A stretch of DNA of 64,000 nt from the NCBI GenBank assembly GCA_964528155.1, contig CAZGRL010000007.1, positions 23,781-87,780 of the forward strand, written 5' to 3'. Positions within the stretch are counted from its first letter, which is position 1; each line of letters begins with the position of its first letter. Source of the DNA: G001797105 sp964528155 (GTDB lineage Bacteria; Chloroflexota; Anaerolineae; Anaerolineales; E44-bin32). The position numbers and the translations under genes were made by a program. Below are positions 55,358-64,000 of this stretch, in pieces. The notes under the pieces were generated by a model. It was not told where the DNA came from, did not search any database, and saw nothing but the letters and a program-made list of their open reading frames with translations.

Positions 55358-56464
55358 ATGATAACCGATACCGATCTACAAGCGCTGATCGCGTTCAGGC
55401 CGGCCGGCCCAGTTCTCAGCGTGTATCTCAACGTCGACCCATCGGCCGGCTCTGGGGATTCTCACCGCCTTCAGCTACGCCAGATGCTCAGAGATTTCGA
55501 GGATCGGGCGCCCCACGATGTACGCGCAATCGAGCGTTACGTCGATCATGAATTCGACGGATCCGGCCGAGCTCTGGCAATGTTTTCCTGCGCGCAGGCT
55601 GACTACTTTCGCGCCTTCGGCCTGGCGGTCCCTCTTCGAAGCCGCGCCCGATGGATGGATCGCCCTTACGTCAAACCTCTGGCAGACCTGATCGACCGCT
55701 ACGGCAACTACGGCGTGGCCGTTGTTGACAGGCAGGGTGCCCGTTTCTTCCACTTCCACTTGGGTCAACTTAAGGAGCAAGACGCCACGTCCGGCGAAGC
55801 CATCCGGCGGACCAAACGCGGTGGAGGAACTCAATCACAGGGACGCAGAGGGGGCCTGGCCCGGGGGGCCAGGGCGGCCGATGAGCAGGCTGATCGAAAT
55901 CTCCGAGAGGCTGCCCACGCCGCTTCGGCCTTCTTCGGCGGAACACGCATCCGACGCGTGTTGATCGGCGGCACGGAAGAGAACGTAGCCCGGTTCAGTG
56001 CTCTCCTGCCAAAGAAATGGCAGAGCTTGATCGTGGGCAGTTTCCCAATCGAGAGCACCGCCGGTCACGTCCAGGTCTTGGAGAAAGCCAAGGAGGTCGC
56101 CAACCAGGCGGAAACCGAACGCGAACGCCGTCTGGTGGAAAGCGTGATCACAGCCGCAGCCAAAGGGCGCGAGGGAGTGGTCAATCTGGACAGTACGCTG
56201 GCGGCGGTGAACGCCGGCCAGGTTCAAACACTGATCGTCAGCGAGGGCTACAGAGCTCCCGGCTATCGCTGCCGCGGTTGTGGCTATCTCACGGCGCAGC
56301 CGCTTCCCGACTGTCCATTCTGCGGCAATACCTTTGCCGAGATCGAGGACGCAGTCGAGTTGGCGGTGCGACGAGTCATGGAGGAAGGAGGGGACGTCGA
56401 AGTGGTCCACGGCAGCCCGCTCCTGGAACGGGCCGGCCGGATTGGGGGACAGCTCCGCTACTGA
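55358..56464 (+). CDS. eRF1-like protein with GGQ-like loop and zinc ribbon
   Basis: ATG at 55358 with GGAGG 7 nt upstream; 368 aa. The layout mimics archaeal/eukaryal eRF1: N-terminal domain (PVLSVYLNVDPSA), a central domain with strand YGVAVVDRQGARFFHFHLGQ leading to a Gly-rich basic loop GGGTQSQGRRGG (G155-Q159 region) where the peptidyl-tRNA hydrolysing GGQ sits, the RVLIGGTEENVARFSALLPK strand-helix, and a C-terminal domain with zinc ribbon CRGCG...CPFCG. Bacterial eRF1-like families (baeRF/VLRF1) have been proposed in ribosome rescue. The exact subfamily is uncertain, and GGGTQ instead of GGQ may mean altered activity. Confidence 0.72.
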   Translation: MITDTDLQALIAFRPAGPVLSVYLNVDPSAGSGDSHRLQLRQMLRDFEDRAPHDVRAIERYVDHEFDGSGRALAMFSCAQADYFRAFGLAVPLRSRARWMDRPYVKPLADLIDRYGNYGVAVVDRQGARFFHFHLGQLKEQDATSGEAIRRTKRGGGTQSQGRRGGLARGARAADEQADRNLREAAHAASAFFGGTRIRRVLIGGTEENVARFSALLPKKWQSLIVGSFPIESTAGHVQVLEKAKEVANQAETERERRLVESVITAAAKGREGVVNLDSTLAAVNAGQVQTLIVSEGYRAPGYRCRGCGYLTAQPLPDCPFCGNTFAEIEDAVELAVRRVMEEGGDVEVVHGSPLLERAGRIGGQLRY

Positions 56465-56482
56465 GTTGCGGACGGTTGCGAC

Positions 56483-57094
56483 CTAAGGTCCGAAAGTGGC
56501 CCGTTCGAAAGCCACCAGATCCCCCGCAAGCACTTCGAGATCGTTGACCGCGGCGAAGTTGTTGGTATCCACTTCCCCAAGCACCAACGCCAGCCGATCC
56601 CGCATCGATTGGACTTCTTTCTGTTGGTCCGCCTGCAGCGTACTATTCAGTGTTTGGAGACGTCCGTCGGTTCCCGAGAGGGCCCGGCGCGCAGCGGCGG
56701 GCTCACCCAGCCCCATTTGGACCTGCGCCGATGTGACATCGACCAGGACCTGAAGCACTGCCAGGTGCTCTTCGGCCAGCGTCAGTTGGTCCTGAAGATC
56801 GGCGTTCTTCTGCTTGAGAGATCGCAGGTCCTCGACTTCGGTGGTGAGTGAGTCTACCTGTTGCTGAAGCCCGTCGATCTGGCTTTGCAGGGCAGCGATC
56901 TGATCCGTCTGAGGTCTCACCCGGATGATCCACATCGCTGCGACACCCAGCCCGAACACCAGAACCAGGCTGGCGATCCACCTCAAAGCTCCCCGCAGGA
57001 ACTGGCTGAAGCGGCTTGGCGGTGCCGATGGCTTCTCGGCCATCCTCTCGCGGGCCCCATCCGTCCCACCGACCATATCCTGTTCATCACTCAT
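56483..57094 (-). CDS. Single-pass membrane protein with coiled coil
   Basis: ATG at 57094 with GGAGGAG upstream; 203 aa. A hydrophilic N terminus, one membrane segment (IASLVLVFGLGVAAMWIIRV, ~40-60), then a long coiled coil (IAALQSQIDGLQQQVDSLTT onward) and a helical C-terminal domain. No enzyme motif and no family recognised. Convergent with the eRF1-like gene. Confidence 0.75.
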   Translation of the reverse strand: MSDEQDMVGGTDGARERMAEKPSAPPSRFSQFLRGALRWIASLVLVFGLGVAAMWIIRVRPQTDQIAALQSQIDGLQQQVDSLTTEVEDLRSLKQKNADLQDQLTLAEEHLAVLQVLVDVTSAQVQMGLGEPAAARRALSGTDGRLQTLNSTLQADQQKEVQSMRDRLALVLGEVDTNNFAAVNDLEVLAGDLVAFERATFGP

Positions 57095-57215
57095 GGACTC
57101 CTCCAAGTTGTCTGACTTGATTCATCATCGATCGACCTACCCCTGGCCCTGAGCGCTCGGAGATGTACCCCGGCTCCGCCCAGGTACAGGACGGAGGTGC
57201 ACCGGCCCATGCAGG

Positions 57216-58064
57216 TCACCGCTCGGGCCGGCCCGAAGGCGGACGCGCCGGCTGAGGTGCGTAGGGCATCGGGATGTACTCCACCGACGGCCTGCGTTGC
57301 GGCGCCTGCGGATACAGGCTCATCAGCCTGTACACCTCCTCAGGCATCTCCGTCGTGATCGGCAGCCCGAGCTGCTGAGCCTCATCCACGCTGATCGGAT
57401 AGTCATGCGTCCAGCGACCCGAGGTGAGAATTTCAGCCAGATCTTGAGCCTGCTGCTCGGGCATCCGCTCGTCCAGGATGCGACGGACCGTGTCCTTCAC
57501 CTGCTGTATCGCTTTGCGTGACACGTCAGCCAAAATCAACGTCTGATCTTCGATCTGATCCGGGCTCTTCTGTTCGAGGACCCTCAGAATGGACGCCGCC
57601 GGCGACTGTCCGATCTGAGGGTCGACCGGGCCGAGAACGGCGTTCACGTCCATCACGATTCGGTCGGCCGCCAAGGCGATCAAGGTCCCGCCCGACATGG
57701 CATAGTGGGGCACAAACACGGTCACTTCAGCCGGGTGTCGGCGCAGCGCCGATGCCACCTGCTCGGCGGCAAGCACCAGACCGCCGGGGGTGTGCAGGAT
57801 GAGGTCGAGCGGCACTTTCGGATCGGTGAGACGGACGGCACGCAACACAGCCTCCGAATCGTCGATGTCGATGAAGCGCGAGATCGGGAATCCGAGGAAG
57901 GAGATCGTCTCCTGACGATGGATCATGACGATCGCCCGGCTACCGCGTTTGATCTCCATCTCCCGAAGAGCTCGACGCCGAGCCAATTCGAGCAGACGCT
58001 GCCTGATGACCGGCTGCAGGGATGAGATGATGAGAAAGATCAGGATCAGAGCGAAGAAATCCAT
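57216..58064 (-). CDS. SDH-family Clp-fold serine protease, membrane-anchored
   Basis: ATG at 58064 (282 aa). One N-terminal membrane segment (FFALILIFLIISSLQPVI), then a ClpP/SppA-like fold: LDLILHTPGGLVLAAEQVAS, the catalytic Ser in VPHYAMSGGTLIALAADR, and VLGPVDPQIGQSPAAS. The family is annotated as SDH (Ser-Asp-His) serine proteinase. Starts 16 nt after the rhomboid protease gene, so both are one operon of membrane proteolysis. Confidence 0.9.
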   Translation of the reverse strand: MDFFALILIFLIISSLQPVIRQRLLELARRRALREMEIKRGSRAIVMIHRQETISFLGFPISRFIDIDDSEAVLRAVRLTDPKVPLDLILHTPGGLVLAAEQVASALRRHPAEVTVFVPHYAMSGGTLIALAADRIVMDVNAVLGPVDPQIGQSPAASILRVLEQKSPDQIEDQTLILADVSRKAIQQVKDTVRRILDERMPEQQAQDLAEILTSGRWTHDYPISVDEAQQLGLPITTEMPEEVYRLMSLYPQAPQRRPSVEYIPMPYAPQPARPPSGRPER

Positions 58065-58080
58065 CGTAGCTTCTCTCCGT

Positions 58081-58788
58081 TCACCAGGGCCAGTATTCGT
58101 CGGCATGCCAGACGGCATAGCGACGTCCCAACGTAAACAGGCGCACGGTCAGCAGGCCGAACACGAAGCCGCCGATGTGTGCCCACCAGGCGATGCCGCC
58201 GACGCCCGCTCCCGCACCTAACTGACCCAGATTGAACAGTCCCGACGAGAGCTGCATCAAGAACCAGATCCCCAGATAGATCAAGGCGGGGATCTCAACA
58301 AGCCAGGGGAAAATGAAGAGAAAGATCAGTGTGATCACCCGAGCCCGCGGATAGAGCAGGAAATACGCGCCGAGCACGCCGGCGATCGCGCCGCTGGCAC
58401 CGACCGTCGGTACTGAGGAAGACGGGAAGAGCAAGAACTGGCAAAGACCGGCCGTCACCCCGGCCGCCAGGTAGAAGACTAGAAAGCGGGCCGGTCCCAT
58501 CCGGTCCTCGACGTTGTCGCCGAAGATGTATAGAAACCACATGTTACCGATCACGTGGAACCAACTTCCATGCAAGAACATCGAGGTAAGCAAGGTCAGC
58601 CACGAAAACAGTTGGATTGAGGACAGGGATAGGCGAGCAGGCACCAGGCCGAAAACGCTGATGAACAGATCCAGCTGATTTGCAGGCAGGGCAGATTCGT
58701 AGAGGAAGACGAGGAGGTTAAGCGCGATCAGGCCCCATGTTATCCAAGGCAGTGAGCGGGAGCGCACCGTATCGCGCAGCGGGATCAT
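58081..58788 (-). CDS. Rhomboid-family intramembrane serine protease
   Basis: 235 aa with six to seven membrane segments. The catalytic Ser is in VGASGAIAGVLGAYFLLYP (GASG) and the His in WWAHIGGFVFGLLTV; HGSWFHVIGNMWFLYIFGDN is the conserved loop between segments. Cleaves membrane proteins within the bilayer. The insert between motifs is typical of the large bacterial/YqgP-like rhomboids. Confidence 0.95.
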   Translation of the reverse strand: MIPLRDTVRSRSLPWITWGLIALNLLVFLYESALPANQLDLFISVFGLVPARLSLSSIQLFSWLTLLTSMFLHGSWFHVIGNMWFLYIFGDNVEDRMGPARFLVFYLAAGVTAGLCQFLLFPSSSVPTVGASGAIAGVLGAYFLLYPRARVITLIFLFIFPWLVEIPALIYLGIWFLMQLSSGLFNLGQLGAGAGVGGIAWWAHIGGFVFGLLTVRLFTLGRRYAVWHADEYWPW

Positions 58789-58980
58789 TTCGTTCTCCGG
58801 GACAAACCAGGGTGAGGATCCCCGGCAATTGCAGACGATCCCATTTTACCTCAGGCGAGGTCGGCACCGTTCTGGAGCACGATCTGCATTCCAGCCGTGG
58901 GGGCGGATGCCCCCGCGGCGACGCCAGAGCCTGTTGCTTCTCTACCTTACTTGGGTTCGTTGGCTCTTGAAGTGAAAAAG

Positions 58981-59007
58981 AGAAGGCCCCGTTGTCCGGG
59001 GCCTTCT
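58981..59007 (-). terminator. Intrinsic terminator of hsp20
   Basis: On the minus strand AGAAGGCCCC pairs with GGGGCCTTCT, followed by CTTTTTC, a classic U-rich tail. Ten nt past the hsp20 stop. Confidence 0.85.
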
Positions 59008-59016
59008 TCTCGAGAC

Positions 59017-59418
59017 CTAGTGACTCTTGATTTCGATGATCTTCGGACGGCTTTCCTCTGCCTTGGGAAGGCGAACTGTCAGAAGTCCATCCTTCATGTT
59101 GGCCTCAGCCTTGGAGGCGTCGACCGGATCCGGCAGTTCGAAGCTGCGCTCAAAGCGGGAGCCGGCAATCTCGCGCACGAGGTAGCGGCCGTCTTCGTCC
59201 TGTCCGTCTTGAGCGTTCCCGATCAAGGTTACAACGTTGTCCAGGATCTTGATTTCAAGCTCGTCCGGCTTGAGTCCGGGTACCGCCGCAGTGATGACGT
59301 AGCTGTCATCGTCGACATGGACATCCACCGGAAGACGGCTTCCCCCGTTGAATCCCACAGGCTGAATCATCCGCCGCCAGGCGTAGCCGCTCGGACGTTT
59401 GATCATGTAAACAGGCAT
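59017..59418 (-). CDS. Hsp20/alpha-crystallin small heat shock protein
   Basis: ATG at 59418 after GGAGG; 133 aa. Alpha-crystallin domain: LPVDVHVDDDSYVITAAVPG, LEIKILDNVVTLIGNA, RSFELPDPVDASKAEANMKD and the signature GLLTVRLPKAEE. The IxI-like tail IIEIKSH closes it. A holdase chaperone, divergent from clpB. Confidence 0.95.
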   Translation of the reverse strand: MPVYMIKRPSGYAWRRMIQPVGFNGGSRLPVDVHVDDDSYVITAAVPGLKPDELEIKILDNVVTLIGNAQDGQDEDGRYLVREIAGSRFERSFELPDPVDASKAEANMKDGLLTVRLPKAEESRPKIIEIKSH

Positions 59419-59533
59419 TGTGTGTTCCTCCACAGTGACCATCAGGACACCGATCTTGTGTGTAGAAACCCTAGGTCAGGCACATCAGAGCTGCGTAGAT
59501 GAAGCGTAGGAGATGCATTAACACGCCTCAGGC

Positions 59534-59564
59534 CGCGCCGACGCTTTTCATATGTCTCGGCGCG
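59534..59564. promoter_or_regulatory. Inverted repeat between divergent hsp20 and clpB
   Basis: CGCGCCGA (59534-59541) and TCGGCGCG (59557-59564) with a 15-nt spacer. Neither a CIRCE nor a HAIR element is present, so this is the best candidate for shared heat-shock control. Confidence 0.4.
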
Positions 59565-59706
59565 ATACTAAGTTCGTAGGCTATGTGAACAGGCTGCCCC
59601 GACCCGAGGGGCCGGGGGACTGGTGGGGGATGTTCGCCGGCCCATTCTCGCCGCTCAAGGCTGCCTCATCCCGGGCCTGTTCGAGATCATCTATGTGGAG
59701 CTACAT

Positions 59707-62316
59707 ATGAACCTTGACCGATACACTCAAAAGGCCCAACAGGCCATTCTCGATGCCCAGCAACTGGCGGGGTCGTACAGCCACGTCTCGATCGAACCTG
59801 TCCACCTGCTTCTGTCTCTGGTTCGCCAACCCGAAGGGGTGGTGGCGGCGATCGTGGCGCGTATCGCCGGCAACCCAGCGATGCTCGTTGAAGCACTGGA
59901 AAGGGAGCTCTCCGGGCGGCCGAAGATGGTTGGGAGCGAGGGCCAGCCAGGCCTGGCCAAGGCGACAGCGGAGGTCTTGACCGCCGCCGAACGCCAGGCC
60001 TCGAACATGAAGGACGAGTACGTCTCGACCGAGCACATCCTTATGGCGCTGGCCGCCGGGCCGGAGGCCGACCTGCTCAAGAGCTACGGTCTTACACCGG
60101 AAGCCATCCTGCAGAGCCTGACTGCTATACGAGGCTCGCAGCGGGTCGTCTCACCCAACCCGGAGGAGACCTACCAGGCGCTTGAGAAGTACGGTCGCGA
60201 CCTCACCCAACTGGCCCGACGGGGAAAGCTCGATCCCGTGATCGGACGGGATGAGGAGATCCGGCGCGTCGTGCAGGTCCTTTCGCGACGCACCAAGAAC
60301 AATCCGGCGTTGATCGGCGATCCAGGCGTCGGAAAGACGGCCATCGCCGAAGGGCTGGCCCAGCGGATCGTCAACGGTGACGTACCGGAGGGCTTGAAGA
60401 ACAAGCGCCTGGTCCAACTCGACATGGGCGCGCTGGTCGCTGGCGCCAAGTACCGCGGCGAGTTTGAGGAGCGCCTGAAGGCTGTCCTCAAAGAAGTCAC
60501 GGACGCTGCCGGCGAAGTGATTTTGTTCGTCGACGAGATGCACACCGTCGTTGGCGCCGGCGCGGCCGAGGGCGCCATGGACGCCGGCAACATGCTCAAA
60601 CCGATGCTCGCCCGCGGCGAACTGCATATGATCGGCGCCACGACCGTCGACGAGTATCGCAAGTACGTTGAGAAAGATGCGGCGCTCGAACGCAGGTTCC
60701 AGCCGATTCTCATCGAAGAGCCAAGCGTTGAAGACACAGTCAGCATCCTGCGCGGATTAAAGGAACGGTATGAGGTCCATCATGGCGTTCGCATCCAGGA
60801 CAGCGCGGTCATCGCCGCAGCCACGCTCTCGCACCGCTACATCGCCGACAGGAAGCTGCCCGACAAAGCCATCGATTTGATCGACGAGGCGGCGGCCCGC
60901 CTGCGGACAGAGATCGACTCCAAGCCTCAAGCGCTCGATGAAGTCGATCGACACATTATGCAGCTCGAGATCGAACGCGAAGCTCTGAAACGTGAGAAGG
61001 ACAAGCCCTCGCGGCAGAGGTTGGAAGGGATCGAGAAGGAGCTCGCCGATCTGAAGGAACAGTCGACACATCTCAGGACGCGCTGGCAAACGGAGAAGGA
61101 AGCCATCGCCGAGCTGCGCGGCGTGAAGGAACAGATCGAACAGACGCGACTGCAGATCGAGCAGGCCGAGAGGCGCGCCGATCTGGAGGCGGCCGCCCGC
61201 CTGCGCTACGGCACGTTGCGCGAACTGGAGGCCAAGTTNNNNNNNNNNGGGCTCGAGGCACGCATCAAAGAAGTTCAGTCGGGCGGCGCTCTGCTCAAAG
61301 AAGAAGTGGACGCCGAAGACATCGCTGCGGTCGTCTCACGCTGGACGGGGATCCCGGTCTCACGCCTGCTCGAAGGCGAGACACAGAAGCTGCTGCATAT
61401 GGAGAAACGCATCCACGAGCGAGTCATCGGCCAGGATCAGGCGGTCCGAGCCGTGTCGAACGCCGTTCGCCGCTCACGTTCAGGCCTGCAGGACCCCGAT
61501 CGACCGATCGGATCGTTCATCTTCCTCGGCCCGACCGGTGTCGGCAAGACTGAGTTGGCACGCGCGCTCGCAGAGTTTCTGTTCGACGACGACCGGGCGA
61601 TGGTGCGCATCGACATGGGCGAGTACCAGGAGAAGCACACGGTCTCGCGCCTCATCGGCGCGCCGCCGGGCTACGTCGGCTACGAAGAAGGCGGCCAACT
61701 GACCGAAGCCATCCGCCGGCGACCGTACAGCGTCATCCTGTTCGACGAGATCGAAAAAGCACATCCAGAAGTGTTCAACGTGATGCTTCAGTTGCTCGAC
61801 GATGGGAGATTGACCGACGGGCAGGGCCGGACCGTCGATTTCCGCAACACCGTCATGATCATGACCAGCAACCTTGGGACGGAGTTGTGGGGCGAGCCAG
61901 GCCAGGCCGAGACGGTGACACAGGAGCAGGTACGCCAGATGTTGGCCGGGCATTTCCGACCGGAGTTCCTCAATCGAATCGATGAGGTGGTCATCTTCAA
62001 CCGGTTGACACGCGAAGATCTGGCGGAGATCGTCCGAATCCAGTTGAGCCGGGTAGAGTCCCGCCTAGTCGAAGCCGGCTATCGGCTAGAAGTGACGGGA
62101 GCAGCACGCCGGACTTTGGCCGAGCTGGGGTACGACCCGGTCTACGGCGCCCGACCCCTGAAGCGAGCGATCCAGCGCGAGGTGCAGGATCCCCTGGCGC
62201 TCAAGATCCTGAGCGGGGAATTCCATCCAGGCGATACGATCCGGGTCGATAGTGGCCAAGATGGATTGACATTCTCGGCAGCCTCCACCACCGAACCGAT
62301 GGGAGAAGCGGCCTAG
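59707..62316 (+). CDS. clpB: Disaggregase ClpB
   Basis: ATG at 59707 with GGAG upstream; about 869 aa including an N gap. N-domain ([40 protein letters not shown]), AAA1 Walker [14 protein letters not shown], the coiled-coil middle domain ([20 protein letters not shown] onward, interrupted at 61239-61248), AAA2 Walker [15 protein letters not shown] and the [14 protein letters not shown] loop. The frame stays open across the ten N. Works with DnaK/DnaJ to extract aggregated proteins. Confidence 0.95.
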   Translation: MNLDRYTQKAQQAILDAQQLAGSYSHVSIEPVHLLLSLVRQPEGVVAAIVARIAGNPAMLVEALERELSGRPKMVGSEGQPGLAKATAEVLTAAERQASNMKDEYVSTEHILMALAAGPEADLLKSYGLTPEAILQSLTAIRGSQRVVSPNPEETYQALEKYGRDLTQLARRGKLDPVIGRDEEIRRVVQVLSRRTKNNPALIGDPGVGKTAIAEGLAQRIVNGDVPEGLKNKRLVQLDMGALVAGAKYRGEFEERLKAVLKEVTDAAGEVILFVDEMHTVVGAGAAEGAMDAGNMLKPMLARGELHMIGATTVDEYRKYVEKDAALERRFQPILIEEPSVEDTVSILRGLKERYEVHHGVRIQDSAVIAAATLSHRYIADRKLPDKAIDLIDEAAARLRTEIDSKPQALDEVDRHIMQLEIEREALKREKDKPSRQRLEGIEKELADLKEQSTHLRTRWQTEKEAIAELRGVKEQIEQTRLQIEQAERRADLEAAARLRYGTLRELEAKXXXXGLEARIKEVQSGGALLKEEVDAEDIAAVVSRWTGIPVSRLLEGETQKLLHMEKRIHERVIGQDQAVRAVSNAVRRSRSGLQDPDRPIGSFIFLGPTGVGKTELARALAEFLFDDDRAMVRIDMGEYQEKHTVSRLIGAPPGYVGYEEGGQLTEAIRRRPYSVILFDEIEKAHPEVFNVMLQLLDDGRLTDGQGRTVDFRNTVMIMTSNLGTELWGEPGQAETVTQEQVRQMLAGHFRPEFLNRIDEVVIFNRLTREDLAEIVRIQLSRVESRLVEAGYRLEVTGAARRTLAELGYDPVYGARPLKRAIQREVQDPLALKILSGEFHPGDTIRVDSGQDGLTFSAASTTEPMGEAA
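61239..61248. other. Assembly gap (10 N)
   Basis: Scaffold gap in the middle domain of clpB; frame continues through it. Confidence 0.95.
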
Positions 62317-62355
62317 GCTAGAACGCCTGCTGTCACAAAGAACGAGCTGTCCCTC

Positions 62356-62400
62356 CGCGCCTCCACGGGCCTGGGAACCCTTCGGACCCGTGGGCGCGGG
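62356..62400. terminator. Hairpin between convergent clpB and osmC-like gene
   Basis: CGCGCCTCCACGGG near 62356-62369 pairs, with a 2-nt bulge, with CCCGTGGGCGCG near 62387-62398. A probable bidirectional terminator. Confidence 0.5.
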
Positions 62401-62460
62401 TGGGCCAGCGATCAGAACTCAATAGGGCCGCGCTCTTTCCCGACGCCGTGCCTTCCGGCT

Positions 62461-62871
62461 TCAGGCCAACTCAGGCTCGACGCTGACCGCTCGAACGTCA
62501 AATTGCGGCGGGTGCTCGAGGTGTTTCTTGACGGCGCATAGCTCCGCCGCCCTCGCCATGGCAGGCAGATATTTCTCGGGGAACCCCGGCGGGACCTCGA
62601 TCACCAGTTCGATCCGGCCAATCATCCCCGTCATCGGATCGGATTGCGTTCGCTGGATCAGCCGGACGCCTTCGCTCGGAAGGCCCCGCTGACGTAGAAA
62701 CCCGAGAACATAGATCCCGGCACACGTCGCCACGGACGCCAGGAACAAGCTAAACGGCGTCGGGGCGCTGCCTTCGCCACCCCCTTCTGGCGGCTGGTCG
62801 GTCCGGACCGTGTAGCCGGCGTAGCTTGCATCTACCCGAGCACCCCCTGGGAAACTGACCACCATCTCCAT
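62461..62871 (-). CDS. OsmC-family peroxiredoxin-like protein
   Basis: ATG at 62871 with GGAG 7 nt upstream; 136 aa. OsmC fold with two catalytic cysteines: VATCAGIYVLGFLRQRGL and AELCAVKKHLEHPP. The preceding APTPFSLFLAS motif (PxPxELxLAS-like) is conserved. Family members reduce organic hydroperoxides; some only bind acyl groups. Confidence 0.92.
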   Translation of the reverse strand: MEMVVSFPGGARVDASYAGYTVRTDQPPEGGGEGSAPTPFSLFLASVATCAGIYVLGFLRQRGLPSEGVRLIQRTQSDPMTGMIGRIELVIEVPPGFPEKYLPAMARAAELCAVKKHLEHPPQFDVRAVSVEPELA

Positions 62872-63028
62872 TGACACACTCCATATACAAGATTCCTATC
62901 TTTCTTTAGATGCAGGAGGGGCAGAAAGCGTTACATCGATCTTGAGAGAATCCACGGAACCAAAGAACCCTCCGCCGATCTGGCCCACCCGTGGTGGTAC
63001 ACTGGATGTCCACTCCCGGAACAAATCC

Positions 63029-64000
63029 ATGACGGTCAACCTTCGCGAAGAGCACCTACACCGTGAGAGGCTGAGCGCCGCCAGCCGTCGCAATGGCCTG
63101 GTGCTTGGCTTGATCTCCGGGCTGGCGTTCGGACTGACGACCTGGGGGATCGACGCGATCGCACTCGGAAGTGCCTCTGTCGACCGGCCCTGGATCAAGC
63201 TTGCCGTCGGTTTGACGCTCAGCCTGGTGATCGGCGGGCTGGCCGGCTGGCTGACAGCCGTGATCGATCAAGCCGCCGCCGGGATGCTCTTGTGGGGCGT
63301 CGTCGGAATCGCCTATGCCTGGATGGTCGGCCACATCCCCTTCGACGGACAGTCCGCGTTTCTGCGCCTCATCGAACCTCAGCTCGGGGACATCAGCGCG
63401 TATCCATTCGTGGAAAGCGCCAGAGTCCGAACGATCCTCTTGATGGTCATCGTCGGCGGATTGTCTTCACTGGGCGGCGCTCTGGAGCTGGTTTTGTTGG
63501 ATCAGTCGAAGGATGCCATCAGCAGCCTGGCGCGTGCGTTCTCCCTCGGACTGACAATCCCATTTTTCTCCCTGGCCGGCTTCGCCTCGGATGGCGTCAT
63601 CAACAGGCCGTTGCGCGACCCCATGGTGGCGATCAACCGCTTGATCGGCTGGGCGATCGAGGCCCGGTCCACACCGATCGATCCATTTCTCGCTCGCCAG
63701 CGTCACCTGGGAGCCATAGGCGGGATTGAAGATCTCATCGGTCGACCTTATCGGATGACATTGGGCTCGTACGATGACTTATCGCTGATCAGCTTTAGCG
63801 TCGAGGTTGACTTCGACGGAACATGGGTCCGCTGCTCGGTGTTGGCCTCTGCGCCGGGTTACTGCCGCGAAATCGATCCAGTGTATCAAGGTGCACTGGC
63901 ATGCATTGTCGACGGGGGCCGTGATTGCAGCGTCAACGTATCCGAGGGCGTCAGGACATGGATTGACCGATCAACCAGGCGACACGAGTCACCGACTTCG
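63029..64000 (+). CDS. Unrecognised membrane protein (3' end outside window)
   Basis: From ATG 63029 the frame stays open to the window end (324 codons). Residues ~1-190 hold about five membrane segments: GLVLGLISGLAFGLTTWGID, IKLAVGLTLSLVIGGLAGWL, GMLLWGVVGIAYAWMVGHIP, TILLMVIVGGLSSLGGALEL and FSLGLTIPFFSLAGFASDG. The rest is a soluble, beta-rich part with several cysteines (WVRCSVLASAPGYCREID, LACIVDGGRDCSVNVSEGVR), probably extracytoplasmic. No family recognised. Ribosome site is weak (GGAACAAATCC). Confidence 0.75.
   Translation, partial: MTVNLREEHLHRERLSAASRRNGLVLGLISGLAFGLTTWGIDAIALGSASVDRPWIKLAVGLTLSLVIGGLAGWLTAVIDQAAAGMLLWGVVGIAYAWMVGHIPFDGQSAFLRLIEPQLGDISAYPFVESARVRTILLMVIVGGLSSLGGALELVLLDQSKDAISSLARAFSLGLTIPFFSLAGFASDGVINRPLRDPMVAINRLIGWAIEARSTPIDPFLARQRHLGAIGGIEDLIGRPYRMTLGSYDDLSLISFSVEVDFDGTWVRCSVLASAPGYCREIDPVYQGALACIVDGGRDCSVNVSEGVRTWIDRSTRRHESPTS

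Noticed and set aside
59443..59706. CIRCE or HAIR element controlling clpB and hsp20
   Set aside because: Neither TTAGCACTC-N9-GAGTGCTAA nor CTTGAGT-N7-ACTCAAG is present.

Overview
The window is 64 kb of dense, GC-rich bacterial chromosome with two short runs of N (52949-52958 and 61239-61248), so it comes from a scaffolded draft assembly. The gene content fits Chloroflexota, probably an Anaerolineae-type lineage: SpoVS, a DUF6391-like protein, a cyclase/AAA/TPR sensor, a LysW-dependent lysine or arginine pathway, hybrid sugar-sensing kinases and an eRF1-like protein. This is inference from gene families; there is no rRNA gene to confirm it. I recognised no tRNA, rRNA, CRISPR array, transposase or phage gene.

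Left part (1-18.2 kb): a response regulator fused to a thioredoxin reductase (cut by the window edge), a large cyclase/ATPase/TPR sensor, an operon of two deoxynucleoside kinases flanking a nucleotidyltransferase, spoVS, both clamp-loader subunits holB and holA, a small HTH regulator, a three-gene operon headed by a short FtsK-like ATPase whose promoter spacer holds a LexA-type SOS box, a Memo-like protein, a CNNM/CorC protein and priA.

Carbohydrate island (18.2-30.3 kb): remnants of a MalT/LuxR-type regulator; a minus-strand operon of solute-binding lipoprotein, two permeases, a degenerate receiver, a 610-aa putative carbohydrate-active enzyme and a zinc ribbon; a divergent GH53 galactanase without a signal peptide; and a 1188-aa LacI-like sensor/kinase/receiver/AraC regulator. 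Together they look like a galactan-oligosaccharide uptake and breakdown locus with its own sensor. No transport ATPase gene is present.

Middle (30.3-49.4 kb): an SnoaL-like protein; lysW-lysX-lysY and lysZ-lysJ-lysK, a complete carrier-protein pathway from aminoadipate (or glutamate) to lysine (or ornithine), split by two strong RNA hairpins; dnaA; radA and clpC; a ribosomal protein S1 gene; an AAA/VWA chelatase; a DUF302 protein; and a DEDD exonuclease.

Right part (49.8-64 kb): two receiver/GAF signalling proteins; dnaJ (cbpA-like); an HtrA lipoprotein; an eRF1-like protein with a GGQ-like loop and zinc ribbon; a coiled-coil membrane protein; an SDH serine protease next to a rhomboid protease; divergent hsp20 and clpB; an OsmC protein; and an unrecognised membrane protein running off the edge. 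Protein quality control dominates here.

A recurrent trait is long, nearly perfect hairpins (19-26 bp stems, 3-5 nt loops) between genes. Most sit at gene ends and are probably terminators, but at least two lie between divergent genes, where terminator function does not fit simply.
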